This document shows, piece by piece, positions 49,924 to 62,251 of a stretch of DNA of 64,000 nucleotides. The first letter of the stretch is position 1. The number at the start of each line of letters is the position of its first letter. The DNA lies in the NCBI RefSeq assembly GCF_910592395.1, contig NC_088312.1, positions 14,921,292 through 14,985,291 on the forward strand, written 5' to 3'. This stretch comes from Lineus longissimus (Eukaryota > Nemertea > Pilidiophora > Heteronemertea > Lineidae). A program made the position numbers and the translations under genes. The notes beneath the pieces were generated by a model. That model did no database searches, was not told where the DNA came from, and saw nothing but the letters and a program-made list of their open reading frames with translations.

Positions 49924-51285
49924 ATGGCGGCCGCGTTTTTCGCACTCGAAGAAGAGAATCGTCGGGCACTACGTCGAGAACGGATCTTTCGTGACCGAAT
50001 CCATCCATTTGACGAATATGACGATGTGGACTTGCTTAAGCGATATAGGATGCCAAGACCCGTGCTGATGCAAGTTGTTGACCTATTGTATGACGATGTC
50101 GCACACCCCACGAACCGTTCACACGCTGTTCCCGCCTCATTGCAAGTTCTTTGTGCTATTCGGTATTATGCAACGGGCAGCTTTCAGTTAGTTGACGGTG
50201 ATACCGTGCATCTGAGCCAGGCAACTTTGTCTAGAATTGTAACGCGTGTCACTGACGCGCTAGCTAACAAAGCAAGTATTTTCATAAAGTTTCCATTCGA
50301 TTAGGCCTCGCTAGATAGGATAAAGCAGGGATTCTACACAGACCGGCACAGGATACCAAATGTTGTAGGCGTGGTAGACGGCAGCTTAGTTCAAATCAAA
50401 AGTCCATCTATCAACGAGCCGGCATATGTTTGTCGTAAGGGCTTTCACGCAATCAACGTTCAAGGGATCTGTACCAACTACTTGAAGTTCACAAGCATCA
50501 TTTCGTCTTGGCCTGGCATTACGCATCTGGTCGAACTGTGAATTAAATCGGAAGCTACAACGAGGAGCTGTAACCGACGGTTTCTTACTTGGTGACAAAG
50601 CTTATCCGTTGCGCCCTTGGCTGTTAACTCCTATTCGTAGACCAAAGACCAACTCCGAACTTAGTTACAACCGGCACCATCAAAGAGCAGGACAGAGGAT
50701 TGAAGCGACGTTTGGCAGGTGGAAGACAAGATGGCTTTGCTTGAGTAAGGATGGTAAGTTCACACATCTACATTAATCCTTACCCACAATGTCCACAATG
50801 TTAAACTTCAACCACCACTTCAGCTCAGGCCACGCCTGATCTCTGAAAACTGTCAAGGAAAATGATTTGGGCTCAAAACAGTTCAGATCACCATGGACAC
50901 CATGAACATTTATCTAATTCAAAATTTCATTATGATCTACCCTAACGGTGCTAACGGTACTGTTAGCAGCATAAACTGGACGAGGAGAGACACTTACTTC
51001 ATTCACTTCGTTTATCTTACCTCATAATCAAGACTGACTCGTCCTTACAATAGTTTCAATAGTACAAAGTTTACAATTCATCCGACTATCCGGTATTTAT
51101 TACGTTTTTCTAACAGACAAATATCCTATGTTTCAGGTGGGGCACTTACTCTAAAACCCGACAAGTGCTGCAAAGTTATTGTTGCGACAGCCGTGTTACA
51201 AAACATATGTGAGGAGCATGGCGTCCCTGTTCCTCCTGACGAACCGGTAAATGATGAAGATGCGCAAAACCTAGACGATGATTAA
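49924..51285 (+). pseudogene. HARBI1-like PIF/Harbinger transposase relic, plus strand
   Basis: Met at 49924. Blocks in order: FDEYDDVDLLKRYRMPRPVL, SLQVLCAIRYYATGSFQLVD, LSQATLSRIVTRVTDALANK, then an in-frame TAG at 50302, GVVDGSLVQIKSP (first Asp), a frameshift near 50515, [20 protein letters not shown] (second Asp), and [17 protein letters not shown] (catalytic Glu). An intron from about 50757 to 51137 (GTAAGT ... TTTCAG) leads to a last exon ending at 51285. All three catalytic acids are present in the relic, but the stop and shift break it. It belongs to a different lineage from the copies in TRPA intron 1. Confidence 0.82.
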
Positions 51286-51729
51286 CCACTTGGCGATGAA
51301 GACGACCGAGACGGTCAAAGAAGGAGGGCCGAACTTATCCGTGAACAGCTCTAAACTAAATCAAAGAGAGAAGAAAAAGATGAGGTTAGCTTGACAAGCA
51401 TTTACCATTTTTTACAATAGGCCTACCAGTAATTTTTTATCAAATAATCAATTATACTCGTATTTCAATTGCTATGAAAACATAGCCAGCAATACACTTG
51501 TGTGTTATTACTTTAAACCGAAAGTTTCAAAGAGACTCTGTTTTTCCACGCTCGATAATGCTGAACCTTTCTTCGATTTGGAGTCATCTTGCAGTGTTAA
51601 CCGTTCTAGCAGTCGCTTTCAGTTGCTGCTGTCTATGGAATGCCAAAGCGGAATAAACTCAACACAAGAAAATATCTCAAGATATTCTAAATTCTCTACC
51701 AACAATCATGAACTTCAACCAAAACTTTA

Positions 51730-52125
51730 AAGAAACACCCTCAAAACAAAAGAAAAGACGCAAGAAAGAGGAAACAGCTCAAGATAAAAAAAACCTCCCT
51801 CAAAGAAAAATAATTCGCCTCAACATTAAAAAAGTCCCTCAAGGCAAAAAATTCCCTCAAGATATAAAAAACTCCCTCAAGAAAAAGAATTCGCCTCAAC
51901 ATTAAAAAATTCCCTCAAGATATAAAATTTCCCTCAAGATATAAAAAACTCCCTCAAGAAAAAGAATTCGCCTCAACATTAAAAAATTCCCTCAAGGCAA
52001 AAAATTCCCTCAAGATATAAAAACTCTCTCAAGATATAAAAACTTCCTCAAGAAAAAGAATTCGCCTCAACATTAAAAAAGTCCCTCAAGACAAAAAATT
52101 CCCTCAAGATATAAAAACTCCCCCA
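51730..52125 (+). repeat. Degenerate minisatellite, CCCTCAAGA-type unit
   Basis: Units of about 20-24 bases such as AATTCCCTCAAGATATAAAA and AAGAATTCGCCTCAACATTA alternate, and a higher-order block of about 110 bases recurs roughly three times. It is AT-rich and lies between the HARBI1-like relic and the DDE gene. Confidence 0.85.
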
Positions 52126-52629
52126 AGACTCACGTGACCAGGATCAAGAATCACGTGACCAGGATCCGTTACCCATGTCACGTGACCCGCGCATACCGAT
52201 GACAATGAGCACCCGGGGATGAGAATCTATTCGCGATCTGATCATTATCATGATGATGTTCACAGCTAGTCATATCACAGAGCCAATGGCAAATTCATGA
52301 GGAAACCGTAAGTAAATATCGTAATAAACTGCAATGCAAAGTAAGGATTTTGTCAGCCGTGGCGTTGTGCGGCCGGCCTGCATGGAGGGTTGGTGTACAT
52401 GACCCTGTTGTTGCAGTGTACGTTAGTGTTAATCAATGTCACTGCCCTTTTGCTTTGGTCGCTGTGCAAAAACTACTGCTGGGCCGATTTCTTCAGAGGT
52501 TGGTTTTTCTTGAATCTAATTTCGGGACCCAAGAGGACTTTTTCTTAAAATGTTGTTTTCAGGCTCTTTTTTGGTAATTTTCTTCTGTTTCTAACAAATG
52601 CATCTGTTTGATTTCCAGCTATTTTGATC

Positions 52630-54978
52630 ATGCCTCCTCACAGCAGTCGAAACCATTCTGACAATGCTGAAGACTTTTTGTTGTTCCTGCCACGTTTTGT
52701 AGCTGAGGCAGATGCTGAAAGGAACACATTTGATGTCAATGTGGCTGAATATTATCGGGGAAGAATAAATGACTATGCCGAGATAGCTGTCACCATTGCT
52801 GCAGAAGCTCAACAAACTCAGGCTGATGATTTGCTTAATTCACTGTTTGACAATCTGTTAGCTCTGTTACTCGAAGTTCGGCTACGATTTGATGAAAGGA
52901 TTTCATCCTTGCTCATCACCTCCACACCAGGTTTGCCAAGTTCTGCTACTGCTGCTGCTGCACATCCACGAGAAACAGAAACGCCTGTTCATGGACAAGA
53001 TGGTCTCATGCGGACTGGATTACCTGGGCGTCCATCGATCGACATCCCTAAACACCAAGTCAAACAACTATGGGAAATGGGATTCAACTGGCGGTCAATT
53101 GCTTCTATGATTGGTGTCAGTGAGAGGACTTTGCGGAATCGTCGCAGTGAAGCTTCATTTGAATCATCTAAACTTGAGTATTCTACTATAACTGATGACG
53201 AATTAGATGAAGAACTTGGACGCATTCGTCTGATTAGCCAACGATGTGGAGAAACACTTATGATTGGTGCTCTGCGACAACGAGGTAAATGCGTGGCAGC
53301 AATGTTTTTCCTTCAAAATGATGTAAATCCCTTTATCTACACTTAAAATTAGGTCGTAGTAAATATGTCCTACGCTTTGCCTTGTTATTATTGCATCGAA
53401 TGGCCAGACCACTGACCTCTTACACAAGAGAGTATTTTGCTGAGGAATTGATATAGTAACACTTCAATAAAAAAACTAAATATGGATATATTTCAGTTCC
53501 CCCTCCACCCTTGAGAAACCAATGGGTTTTAGGCCAAAAAACCATTCGAGGTAGCAACCCAGTTGAGTTACTAGGCATATTGTTTTCCCATTTCCATTAA
53601 TATGGCAATGATTGGCCCCTCCTTAATTTTTTGAATAATTTTATATTTTGGTTTTACAAGCAATGTGTTGTGTTGTCTAAGCCCAATGTTGTCCAATGCT
53701 TTTAAAATTGGTTCTTTTTCAGGTATTCGAGTCCAGAGATCAAGAATAAGAGAAAGCCTAACAAGAATTGACCCAGTTGGTCGAGCTTTGAGGCGCCGGC
53801 GTGTGATATACCGCAGAATATACACTGTTCCTTCACCACAATATATATGGTACAAGATTCTTTTGATACATTTGTACTGTTGGTAGCAAAACGAAATTAT
53901 TCAAGAATTTCTCTTGTCTTATGTACTATTGTAACGAAGACATGGTCGTAATCAGTGAACCTTTAAAAAGAAACTTTCACTGGGACATTACATGTACATG
54001 TACACTGCCAACATATCATCTGCCAGATATGCTGAATAAAATATCTATTATTGTTTTCTGAAGACCTGTCATTGCCGTTTAAGCCATAGATTTCTTAACA
54101 ACTGGGTATGACTAATTCCTCTGAAGTTATCATTAAATAAATGACCTACATGCGATGCATGTGCAAAATCATGAAATGTAAATCATAAAATATCTTTATT
54201 TAACAGGCACATCGATGGAAATCACAAACTGATTGATCCCTGGGGTTTTGTGATCCATGGTGGTATAGATGGTTATTCCCGGCTGTGTGTGTATCTCCAT
54301 TGTTCGACTAGCAATCGTGCTGCACCAGTGTGTGATCTTTTCAAAGGAGCAGTTTCGTCGTATGGATGTCCCCTTCGTGTGAGAGCTGACTATGGTATGG
54401 AGAATATTGAAGTGGCAAGATATATGCTGAAGACTCGTGGGCTGAATAGGGGCAGTTTTTTAACTGGTCTCTCTACCCATAACTAGCGGATTGAAAGACT
54501 ATGGCTTGATGTGAAAGAGGATGTAACTTGTATTTTTAGTGACATTTTCTTTTATATTGAAAATTCTGGTATCGCTGACCGATACAACAAAGTTCATGTT
54601 GCAGCTATGCGTTATGTTTATTCTCCTAGAATAAATCGTGCTTTAAAAGAATTTGTAGGTCAATGGAACAATCACCCTATCCGAACATGCAAAAATCGAA
54701 GTCCAAATATAATGTGGATCGAAGCTATGATGCGAAATCCCAACCTTTTGGAGTTGGACGATAGCAACATTGAGTTAAATGATGATGATGCGCCTCTGCC
54801 TGACATGCAGACTTATAACAATGTCCAAGTGCCTGATATATCTCTCAGTCTTTCAGATGAAGTATGGTCCAGATTGCAGGAATTGGTGGATCCCCTTGCT
54901 GATGATCAGTGTGAAGGCATTGGCCTTTTCTTAGAAGCAGCTCAATTTCTTGGACAGTGTGCCAGACTAGATAACTAG
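52630..54978 (+). pseudogene. Integrase-core DDE protein, three exons, one in-frame stop
   Basis: A transposase/integrase-type protein with an rve-like catalytic core, of the kind often annotated in fish, amphioxus and cnidarians as 'integrase core domain' protein. Exons are 52630-53284, 53723-53849 and 54207-54978; both introns are GT/AG and the phases (1, 2) match. The N-terminal half has an acidic helical part and an HTH (HQVKQLWEMGFNWRSIASMI, VSERTLRNRR). The core reads WHIDGNHKLI (first Asp), GGIDGYSRLCVYLHCS, RVRADYGMENIEVA (second Asp), and RIERLWLDV (Glu), with 34 positions between the last two acids. A TAG at 54484 replaces the residue just before RIERLW, in a protein of about 516 residues otherwise free of damage. 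It could be a young pseudogene, a read-through codon or a sequencing error. Whether the family is mobile or domesticated here is unknown; I saw no TIRs. Confidence 0.8.
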
Positions 54979-56689
54979 GTATTTCAGTTAGGTCCATTTA
55001 TCATACAATACATGTAGATGTATACCTGCAGCCTAGCAGACATTCTTCTGACATATTCTATTCTGTGGCTTAATTTGGCACTATGTTTACAATGAGATGC
55101 AAGATTTATGCCATCAATTTACTGTCATCAATAATATAATAGCGGCCACTATGTGCGTTTGGTGACCTTGGCTTTAAAGGCATACGCTGTTCATTATGGT
55201 CTCCACACTCTCAGTGGAGACCATCTTGATATCACTAGGTAGGTAGGTTCTGTTTCTTGTTCTTCTTCCACAAAACATTTATGGAGCTTGTCCAGCCAAA
55301 CTGCTAAATAGATCAAGGATCAATCACTCCAATCCCATTGAAGGAAATTCGATGCATGGAATATCACAAAAAGATTTTCAATATTCTCATTATTTCCATG
55401 ACTTTGAAGCGTTTTTTGGTCAATTTTTGGCCGAGAATATTTTCCGGACTTTGCCGAACCCGCTTCCGGACTTTCCCGAATCAATGCTCGATGACGTCGA
55501 TTGGGTCGAGTGCATGTATCCATTTGCGCATGCTCATTAGTTCATCTGAGGATAATATTTTCGATGCGAAAGGTGAGTGTGTATTATCGTCAGAAAATCT
55601 GTAAAATACCAAGCGATCACAATAATTTATGACTCACTCATCAGGGGTTGAGTACATTGGCCATTAATGTAGCCAACTTTCCTGATAAGAGTGCATGATT
55701 TTCATGTCATCTGTCGCCTGACGAGTGATACGGACGAGAAACGTTCGGAGTGGCCGCGCCGTCATCCATGTATGCATGCATACTGTGTACCGGTACATGC
55801 CATGTGCAGGCAGAGCTTTCCCGTCGATGTTCGGCCTTGGTGTTTGAAGGAGTTCTGGTGCAAATAACATTGGCAAAATGGAGTCACTTTGTTGTCCAAG
55901 GCATATGATTTGCTGCCCTATAAATAAACCATGCAATACACGTTATTTTTCTTTTCAGTTTTCATCTTCCGTATCGTCCAGTCTTGATCGCTGGTCCCTT
56001 ACCCTATATAGTCGGCCCCAGCCAGCTGTTGCTGAAGTCCAAAGTCAGTATAGGTTTGTATAAACATGTGCTATACACCAATTACAGCCTTCCCTTATTT
56101 ACAAACAAATTTCACTTCCCAGCCTGGACACAAAAATACTGATTAATAACCCTGCACCTCAGCTCCATTTTTGCAATGTGGAACCTTGAGTCCATATCAG
56201 GCACACTGTATATTCGATTAAATGTTAACCTGGACTCTCTTAGCTGCTCTACTAAAGAGACTTAAGAAGCAATATGCCTGGGGACGGGGATTGTCCACAT
56301 GAAAATGTACTGGAGTACCATTTAGTTCATCGTTATTGGACATAAACCACTCATATCCAAGCCTCCCATCGCACCTCATTCACTCAATTAATACTTCGGC
56401 CCCAGAAGTCTACAGACTATGCTATTCTATCATACATGTCATTTATTCTGATTTTCTGGCAACGATATTGATGTCGTCTGGCATCCTGATGGATATTTCA
56501 CCGCAGGAAAATTCCCTCTGCTACATCTTTTTCCAGTCTATGCGTACATGGTGAGATAGGACTTGAACTTAAGCGTACAATCAACCATGTGCATAATGGA
56601 AAGGAGTTCTGAATCAGGCTTTTGGTGCATATCCTTTATGGGTGCTCCTAAACTAGATCTTAATGCCGTCGTATTTTTTTCATGTTCAG
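54979..56689. other. Intergenic DNA or upstream introns of the OB-fold gene
   Basis: A short hairpin GGTCTCCACACTCTCAGTGGAGACC lies at 55199-55223. A segment 55959-56053, bordered by TTTCTTTTCAG and GTTTGT, could be an upstream exon, but none of its frames joins in phase with the exon at 56690, so I leave it open. Nothing else was recognised. Confidence 0.35.
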
Positions 56690-57616
56690 AATGATGCAGT
56701 ACAGATGGTCAATTCCAAATCCGGCTCGGGCACCGTGCCTATCCGTCGCGTACTCATGCAAGATGAAACTGGGACTATGCAATGTACCCTATGGCGTGAG
56801 AACTCCGAAGCCAACATTGCTCCAGGTGACTTCGTTAAACTGACAAATATGTATTTGTCAACATACAGGCATGAACAGACACTGGGAACAACCCAAAGGA
56901 CAAACATCACAGTAAGTACGTTAATTAGGCTATTGACCACGGTTAGGTGCCTTTCCAAGTCTTATTCATGTTATTTGTGGAGTGTTTAGGATGTAACCCT
57001 CATGTCTGACAATATTCTTTCTCTTCTCCCTCATCACTCTCGCTTAATTAATTTAAATCCAAATACCCACATCGACCTACCAAGACAAATTACGTACCAG
57101 GCTTCAACACAACACCATAGTGTTTTCAAGCTGCCATTAGTACCAACCAACCAACCACACAATGACCTAACCATTCGTCAACCTTAACCTTTTCACCTCC
57201 ATTTCCCTGTATAGATTCTTCCAGTCAATGCATTACAAGTGTCCATTCAGAAAACTGGGGGTGTAAAGCTTAAAAGCACTGTCTCCTTCTATATCAATGT
57301 AAAATACAATCATCCTGTTCGATATTTCCAGATTGAAACTCAACCTCCAAGAGAAATGAATGGACAGCTCCACGCCATCCAAGACAGTACGGCTAACACG
57401 GGCGATGATCATGCAACCGTCCTCATTCAAGAAGACGATAACTTCACCGAATACTTGTGCCACACCTCGGCCCTCCAGACATATATGCAAGATAACGGCT
57501 ATGTCTTTGTCTCAACTGATGATTTGTGCACACAAATAGCTGCCTACCTGCCTGTTGATGTGAATTTCCTCGCTCATCCTGTAGACGCAAAGATTCTGAG
57601 CTTTCTAAATCAGTAA
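56690..57616 (+). CDS. Probable OB-fold (RPA-like) protein, last two exons
   Basis: Exon 56690-56911 (acceptor CATGTTCAG, donor ACA followed by GTAAGT, 74 codons) and final exon 57215-57616 (acceptor CCCTGTATAG, stop TAA) join in phase 0. The first carries PIRRVLMQDETGTMQCTLWR and PGDFVKLTNMYLSTYRHEQT then LGTTQRTNIT. The pattern DETGxMxxxLW followed by GDxVxLxN is that of an OB-fold in single-strand DNA-binding proteins such as RPA subunits. The second exon is beta-rich without a motif I know. Upstream exons are not identified. Function beyond nucleic-acid binding would be a guess. Confidence 0.5.
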
Positions 57617-57617
57617 T

Positions 57618-59130
57618 CTTGAATTGTCAACATACTAACCCTTCGTAATTATGAAACCATCAATATCATGATGCTACTATTTTCACATGTTGTTGATGTT
57701 CTCTTTTAGTAAACTGTTCCTCCACATTTGTCTTCGATAATCATCATGGATAGAAATTACAATTAGGAGTAAGGGTTCGGCTTAGGCCCGGTAGAGGTAG
57801 CAATAAGTGTTCCGAGTAAGGGACAGGATTCGGTGGCTCAACTCCTAATAATTCCAATCTATGATCAGTAAGTGCACAGATGCTTTTACTGATTATAAAT
57901 TGGAATTGTCTTCATTAACAGTTGAGCCATCAAAAAGATTGATTTCAGCACTTTTAGAGAAACAATACATTTACCCCAGAGATATGGGAGAGGTGCAAGT
58001 AATTTGTTTATTTTGGTACATTTTATCCATGCTGCACTAGATCGGGAATTTGTTTCAGTTCCCGTTATTGACTTGTTTTTTCAAATAATTTGATACAATG
58101 TAGATAATGTCATGCCTTCACCTGCCTGTTGAATTGTCAACATACTAGTCTAAGGGTTAGTGACCCCTTCGTAATTATGACACCACCAATATCATGATCC
58201 TAGTATACAATTGCAAAAGTACTGCTGTCTATGAGGACTGAACACGTGAGAAGTTCAATAGAAACGACTAGCGCCAGCTCGTAAGCCAGGCCATGGTTGG
58301 TCAATTTCCATGTGCACTTATTTACATTTTCATGATTGTGTTGTTGATGTTGTCTTTAATAGTAAACTGTTCCTCCACATTCATCTTCGATAATCATCAT
58401 TGATAGAAATTACAATTAGGAGTAAGGTTAGGCTTAGGGGGAGCAGTAAGTGTTCCGAGTAAGGGACAGGATTCGGTCTAATAATTCCAATCTATAATCA
58501 GTAAATGCACAGGTGCTTTTACTGATTATAAAATTGGAATTATCTTCATTAAGAGTCGAGCCATCAAACTCACTGATTTTAGCATTAGCCTAGCAACATT
58601 TATTTCGATTTCATCCCCAGAGTCATGGGTGGGTACTACATGTACGGTAGTAATTTCTTAAGTTTTGTAACTTTAATGCACGTAGCACAAGATAAGGCAT
58701 TTATTTCAGTTCCCGTGATACTTGACTTGCCAAACTCAGCTCGACGCCGAACTGCAGCGCCACTCGCGGACAAAGATATAACAACTGGACATTTTTTTCA
58801 CCGGTTTTCTCGCTGCGCATGCGTACCAGCGGAAATCAACAAAAGATGACGCTGGTACGCATGCGCAGCGAGAAAACCGGTGAAAAAAATGTCGAGTTGT
58901 TTTATCTTTGTCCGCGAGTGGCGCTGCAGTTCGGCGTCGAGCTGAGTTTGGCAAGTCAAGTATTGAGTGGTGTTTTCAAATAATTTCATACAATCATGTA
59001 CATAATGTCATGCCTTCACCTGCCTGTTGAATGGTCAACATACTAAGAGTATATAGTAACCCTTCGTAATCATGCTTTTACTCATTATAAATTGCAATTG
59101 TCTTCATTAAGAGTCAAGCCATATATTTTT
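57618..59130 (+). repeat. Tandem triplication downstream of the OB-fold gene
   Basis: The phrase GAATTGTCAACATACTA, then CCCTTCGTAATTATG, occurs at 57622, 58133 and (as GAATGGTCAACATACTA) 59027. Units 1 and 2 also share TAAACTGTTCCTCCACAT, GAAATTACAATTAGGAGTAA and GTGTTCCGAGTAAGGGACAG in the same order. Unit 3 is short. Unit 2 is longer because of the MITE at 58721-58963. Confidence 0.85.
58721..58963. mobile_element. Nearly perfect palindromic MITE
   Basis: The arms are about 115 bases: TACTTGACTTGCCAAACTCA with its complement TGAGTTTGGCAAGTCAAGTA, then CGACGCCGAACTGCAGCGCC and TCACCGGTTTTCTCGCTGCG with theirs. Only a few mismatches and a loop of about 15 bases. The near identity of the arms suggests a recent insertion or gene conversion. 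Confidence 0.9.
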
Positions 59131-59861
59131 ATACTATGTACGTCATATTTTTAAAGATATAAAATACCAATTTGTTCAGCTGAAGACTTCTCTTCTTTCG
59201 TTGACACACGTCACTCGCTACAATGTTCAGACGTTACATTTTCGGACCTGGTTCACCCTACCAGTAATTTCCTCGCTATTCTTTTCCCCGTTGTTTGGAA
59301 ACTCTACGCCAACTACTTCAACTTTCACTAGTACTCCATCTATAACTGCACCTAGGCCTCTTATTCCCAAAACCAAACTGTGGCTTCATATGAAGCAAAA
59401 TCACCATCCATTGCACAGTTTTCCCTATGTGGGGACCATCAAATTTGATTTTGAAAATTTCCAATTGCGACAAAAGGTTCTAAATTAAGCTTCAACATTA
59501 CCGTTGTGTAGACTGATCTACAAATACCATTTATAAATACCAAGTTTCAGCAAGTTCATAATAACTGCACTACGGCATTGTGTATAAGTGGATTTCTATT
59601 CAACTTGCACTACGGCATTGTGTATAAGTGGATTTCTATTCAACTGGATCACATTTAAATTGAACTGGGTATAAAGGAGATTACAGTGTTTATACATGTC
59701 ATCAGCCAAGGAGTTCGTGTTCTCCTTGTGACGTGAAAAAAAATCGCAGGACTCGGTATGAATGAGGGACTGAAGGCAGAATTGGGGTCCAAGGACAAAT
59801 TGGTCGTGTTCATGTGACTGTCATTGAGGGACTACTTGGTTGTGTATGTATAAGCATGAAT
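59131..59861. other. Intergenic DNA with a perfect 40-base tandem duplication
   Basis: Units 59566-59605 and 59606-59645 (TGCACTACGGCATTGTGTAT onward) are identical. The open frame 59201-59488 is Ser/Thr/Pro-rich without a known motif and is not supported as a gene. Confidence 0.6.
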
Positions 59862-60244
59862 TGGGTGGGTGACTGTAAATCAAGAAATCAAGAAATAATG
59901 AAATCTTGTAAAATGAGAAATGTAAAACGAAAATTGAGTAACTTTACTGTAGATAATCAAGTTTGATATAAAACAGCTATATCACGCTGCATCATTTTAA
60001 AGTGCTACATGTATCTTCTCGACAACAAAATATTTTGGCAAGATATCCCTTTAAATGACACAAATGATGTCAGCCTAGTCAAACGCCACCTATAGCAGGA
60101 GCAGGAAGCTCACAGTATTATAATTATACTATAACTTCCCAAAAAGAGACCACTGTAAATGATAAAGCGCGGGGCTTAGTCAAGCGCCACCTATAGCAGA
60201 AAGCTTGGAGCATCATTGACTTCTTGATTTACAGTCACCCACAC
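59862..60244. mobile_element. TIR element, ends GTGGGTGACTGTAAATCAAG
   Basis: The left GGTGGGTGACTGTAAATCAA faces the right TTGATTTACAGTCACCCACA. Inside, CGCCACCTATAGCAG occurs twice in direct orientation (60083 and 60185). About 380 bases and no ORF. Confidence 0.75.
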
Positions 60245-60542
60245 GAATGCTAACCAGCCTGGTAACAGCCTTCTCAAATGTCAAAACATGTATATGACGC
60301 TCATGAACATTTGTCGTCAATAAAATATATCATAATACAATTTATTGCCTTCTGCAGTTGCTCTTGCTTTGAGGAAACATTCTCCTAGATATGCATATCA
60401 GACCATCAGGACTTGTGGGTGCTCTGCATGTCAGAAGAGTTGGGAAATAATCGAGTCTGCATGAATGTTAAAGTCTTCTGAAGGGTTAATTTTAAATATG
60501 TTTTGGTTGTGAAGATTGTACATTTGCCATGCAACTCATATG

Positions 60543-60724
60543 CAGTGGAACCTCCCTTAGCGGACACCTCTATTAAGGACAACCTCTCTATTGAGGACAC
60601 TAGCTTAATTTGGTCCCAAATTGGTTATTTCCATTCAATTTGACCTCTCTAATCAGGACACCTCTCTATCAAGGATAGCACTTGTCAGTCCCAAGGGTGT
60701 CCTTAATAGAGAGGTTCTATACTG
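60543..60724. mobile_element. Tc1/pogo-like MITE (CAGTGGAACCTC ends)
   Basis: CAGTGGAACCTCCCTTAGCG, GGACACCTCTATTAAGGACA at the left against GGTGTCCTTAATAGAGAGGT and TTCTATACTG then TA at the right. CAGTRGAACCTC with internal TTAAGGAC repeats is a common pattern of short pogo/Tigger-like elements in animals. The left target dinucleotide has decayed to TG. Confidence 0.7.
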
Positions 60725-62251
60725 TACATGTATTTGCCATAAAAGTCATGTCGTGTAGATACGTATCCCTAACTGCATCGGTTTGATGAGGCCACTGGAA
60801 GCGTGGAGGTCATGGCGGTATACAATTTTTTTAGGACAACCCAGACAAGTCTTTGAGCACCAAAGACAAACTTTTAAGTGGAGCAGTCTGGTGTTGATCT
60901 GGTGAGGAAAAATTTACTTTCAAGCAAGGTAATCATTCGTGTGGGCAATAGACCAAGCGACTCCATTTCCAACGAGCCAGGTTGATATCAAGCATCAGGT
61001 ACATGGAACTTCCCAACCTCCCGATTGTCTAACCATTTTGCCACTACGAAATCTGGAGTGCCATTGCCGAAGCGGCTAACCAAATTGTCAAAGCTAGAGC
61101 AGGAGGGATGCTAGTTCATCAAGGGTTATTTTCCCAAGCAAGCCTAACCCAATTCGTACATTACTAGTTGCTACCAAACTGTATACATGTACAATTGGGG
61201 AGCAGGGGTTTGGTGTCTGGAAGGACACGAGGACAAAAGAATGGTCAAATATGACATCCTGATTATAAGCATGGAGCTCCAAATGTACGAACAACACATA
61301 AAACAAACAAATATGGAAAAAACAACATGTTAACTACTTTTATTAAAATTTCGAAAAATGGAAACTTCAAATGCAATAAAAATTTGTCGGGACTATGCCC
61401 CGGTGAACATATTGCACAGTGTGAGAAGTCAGTTACCATATCAATCTACAGAACGAATTCCACTGTTTGCAGTAATGTGCGATTCAGTAAGCTTTTCTCG
61501 CGATAAACACCTAAATTTGTGTTTGTCGAATTCATCCCTATGACCATGCAAACAAAAGAGCAGTGGATGGCAATCCAACTTGAGCATACTGATCCATGTT
61601 CAATGGTCTTCAATAGAACTCCTTGTACATGCATTAGTATTCTGACTATGTCATGATGTTTTAATACAATGTAATCTATCAATATCATCCCACAGTGAAT
61701 ATTCCACCGTAACACTGAAACTTGGATTTCAATCAAGGGAGACTAAAGGTCATGTAGGCAGGAGCAAGCAGGCAAGACAATGTTTTAACAGTCATCAATA
61801 GGGGTTCCCCCTATCTTACAATAAATCATGCAATACAAGTTGCATGAGGATACATGTACATGTATTATCATTCAATGGGTTTAGCACAGTTCCATGACTG
61901 CATAGAATTCACCTGAAAACCACCAAAATTTACCCCCCCCCCCCCCCCCCCCCATCTCCTGCCTACAAGTCCCTCTCTGGTCTGGAGGCTCTGGCAGACA
62001 ATAATTTTCAACATTGTCAACAAAACCTACACATTTTAGGAGACCCCTTACCTTTCCCTTAAAATTGACTTCGTTTTTTCTCTCCATTTTTTGAAAGTAT
62101 AGATCAACACTTATTTCGAAATGAACATTGAATGTCACTAACTCACTCCCCCAAGCACAACACTTATTGTACTCTTTTGAAAATGTTGATAATCATTTAT
62201 AACCCCTAAATGATATCTAAAACAATATTATTTCAACTCAGAAATGCCAAA
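60725..62251. other. Intergenic DNA, no gene recognised
   Basis: Only a 21-C run at 61933-61953 and scattered ACATGTAC palindromes. The open frames here (61094-61306, 61446-61736, 61881-62138, all minus) lack domain signatures. Part may be 3' untranslated sequence of the minus-strand HECT gene. Confidence 0.35.

Noticed and set aside
55959-56053. Possible upstream exon of the OB-fold gene
   Set aside because: It has an acceptor and a donor, but no frame joins the exon at 56690 in phase, so I did not add it.
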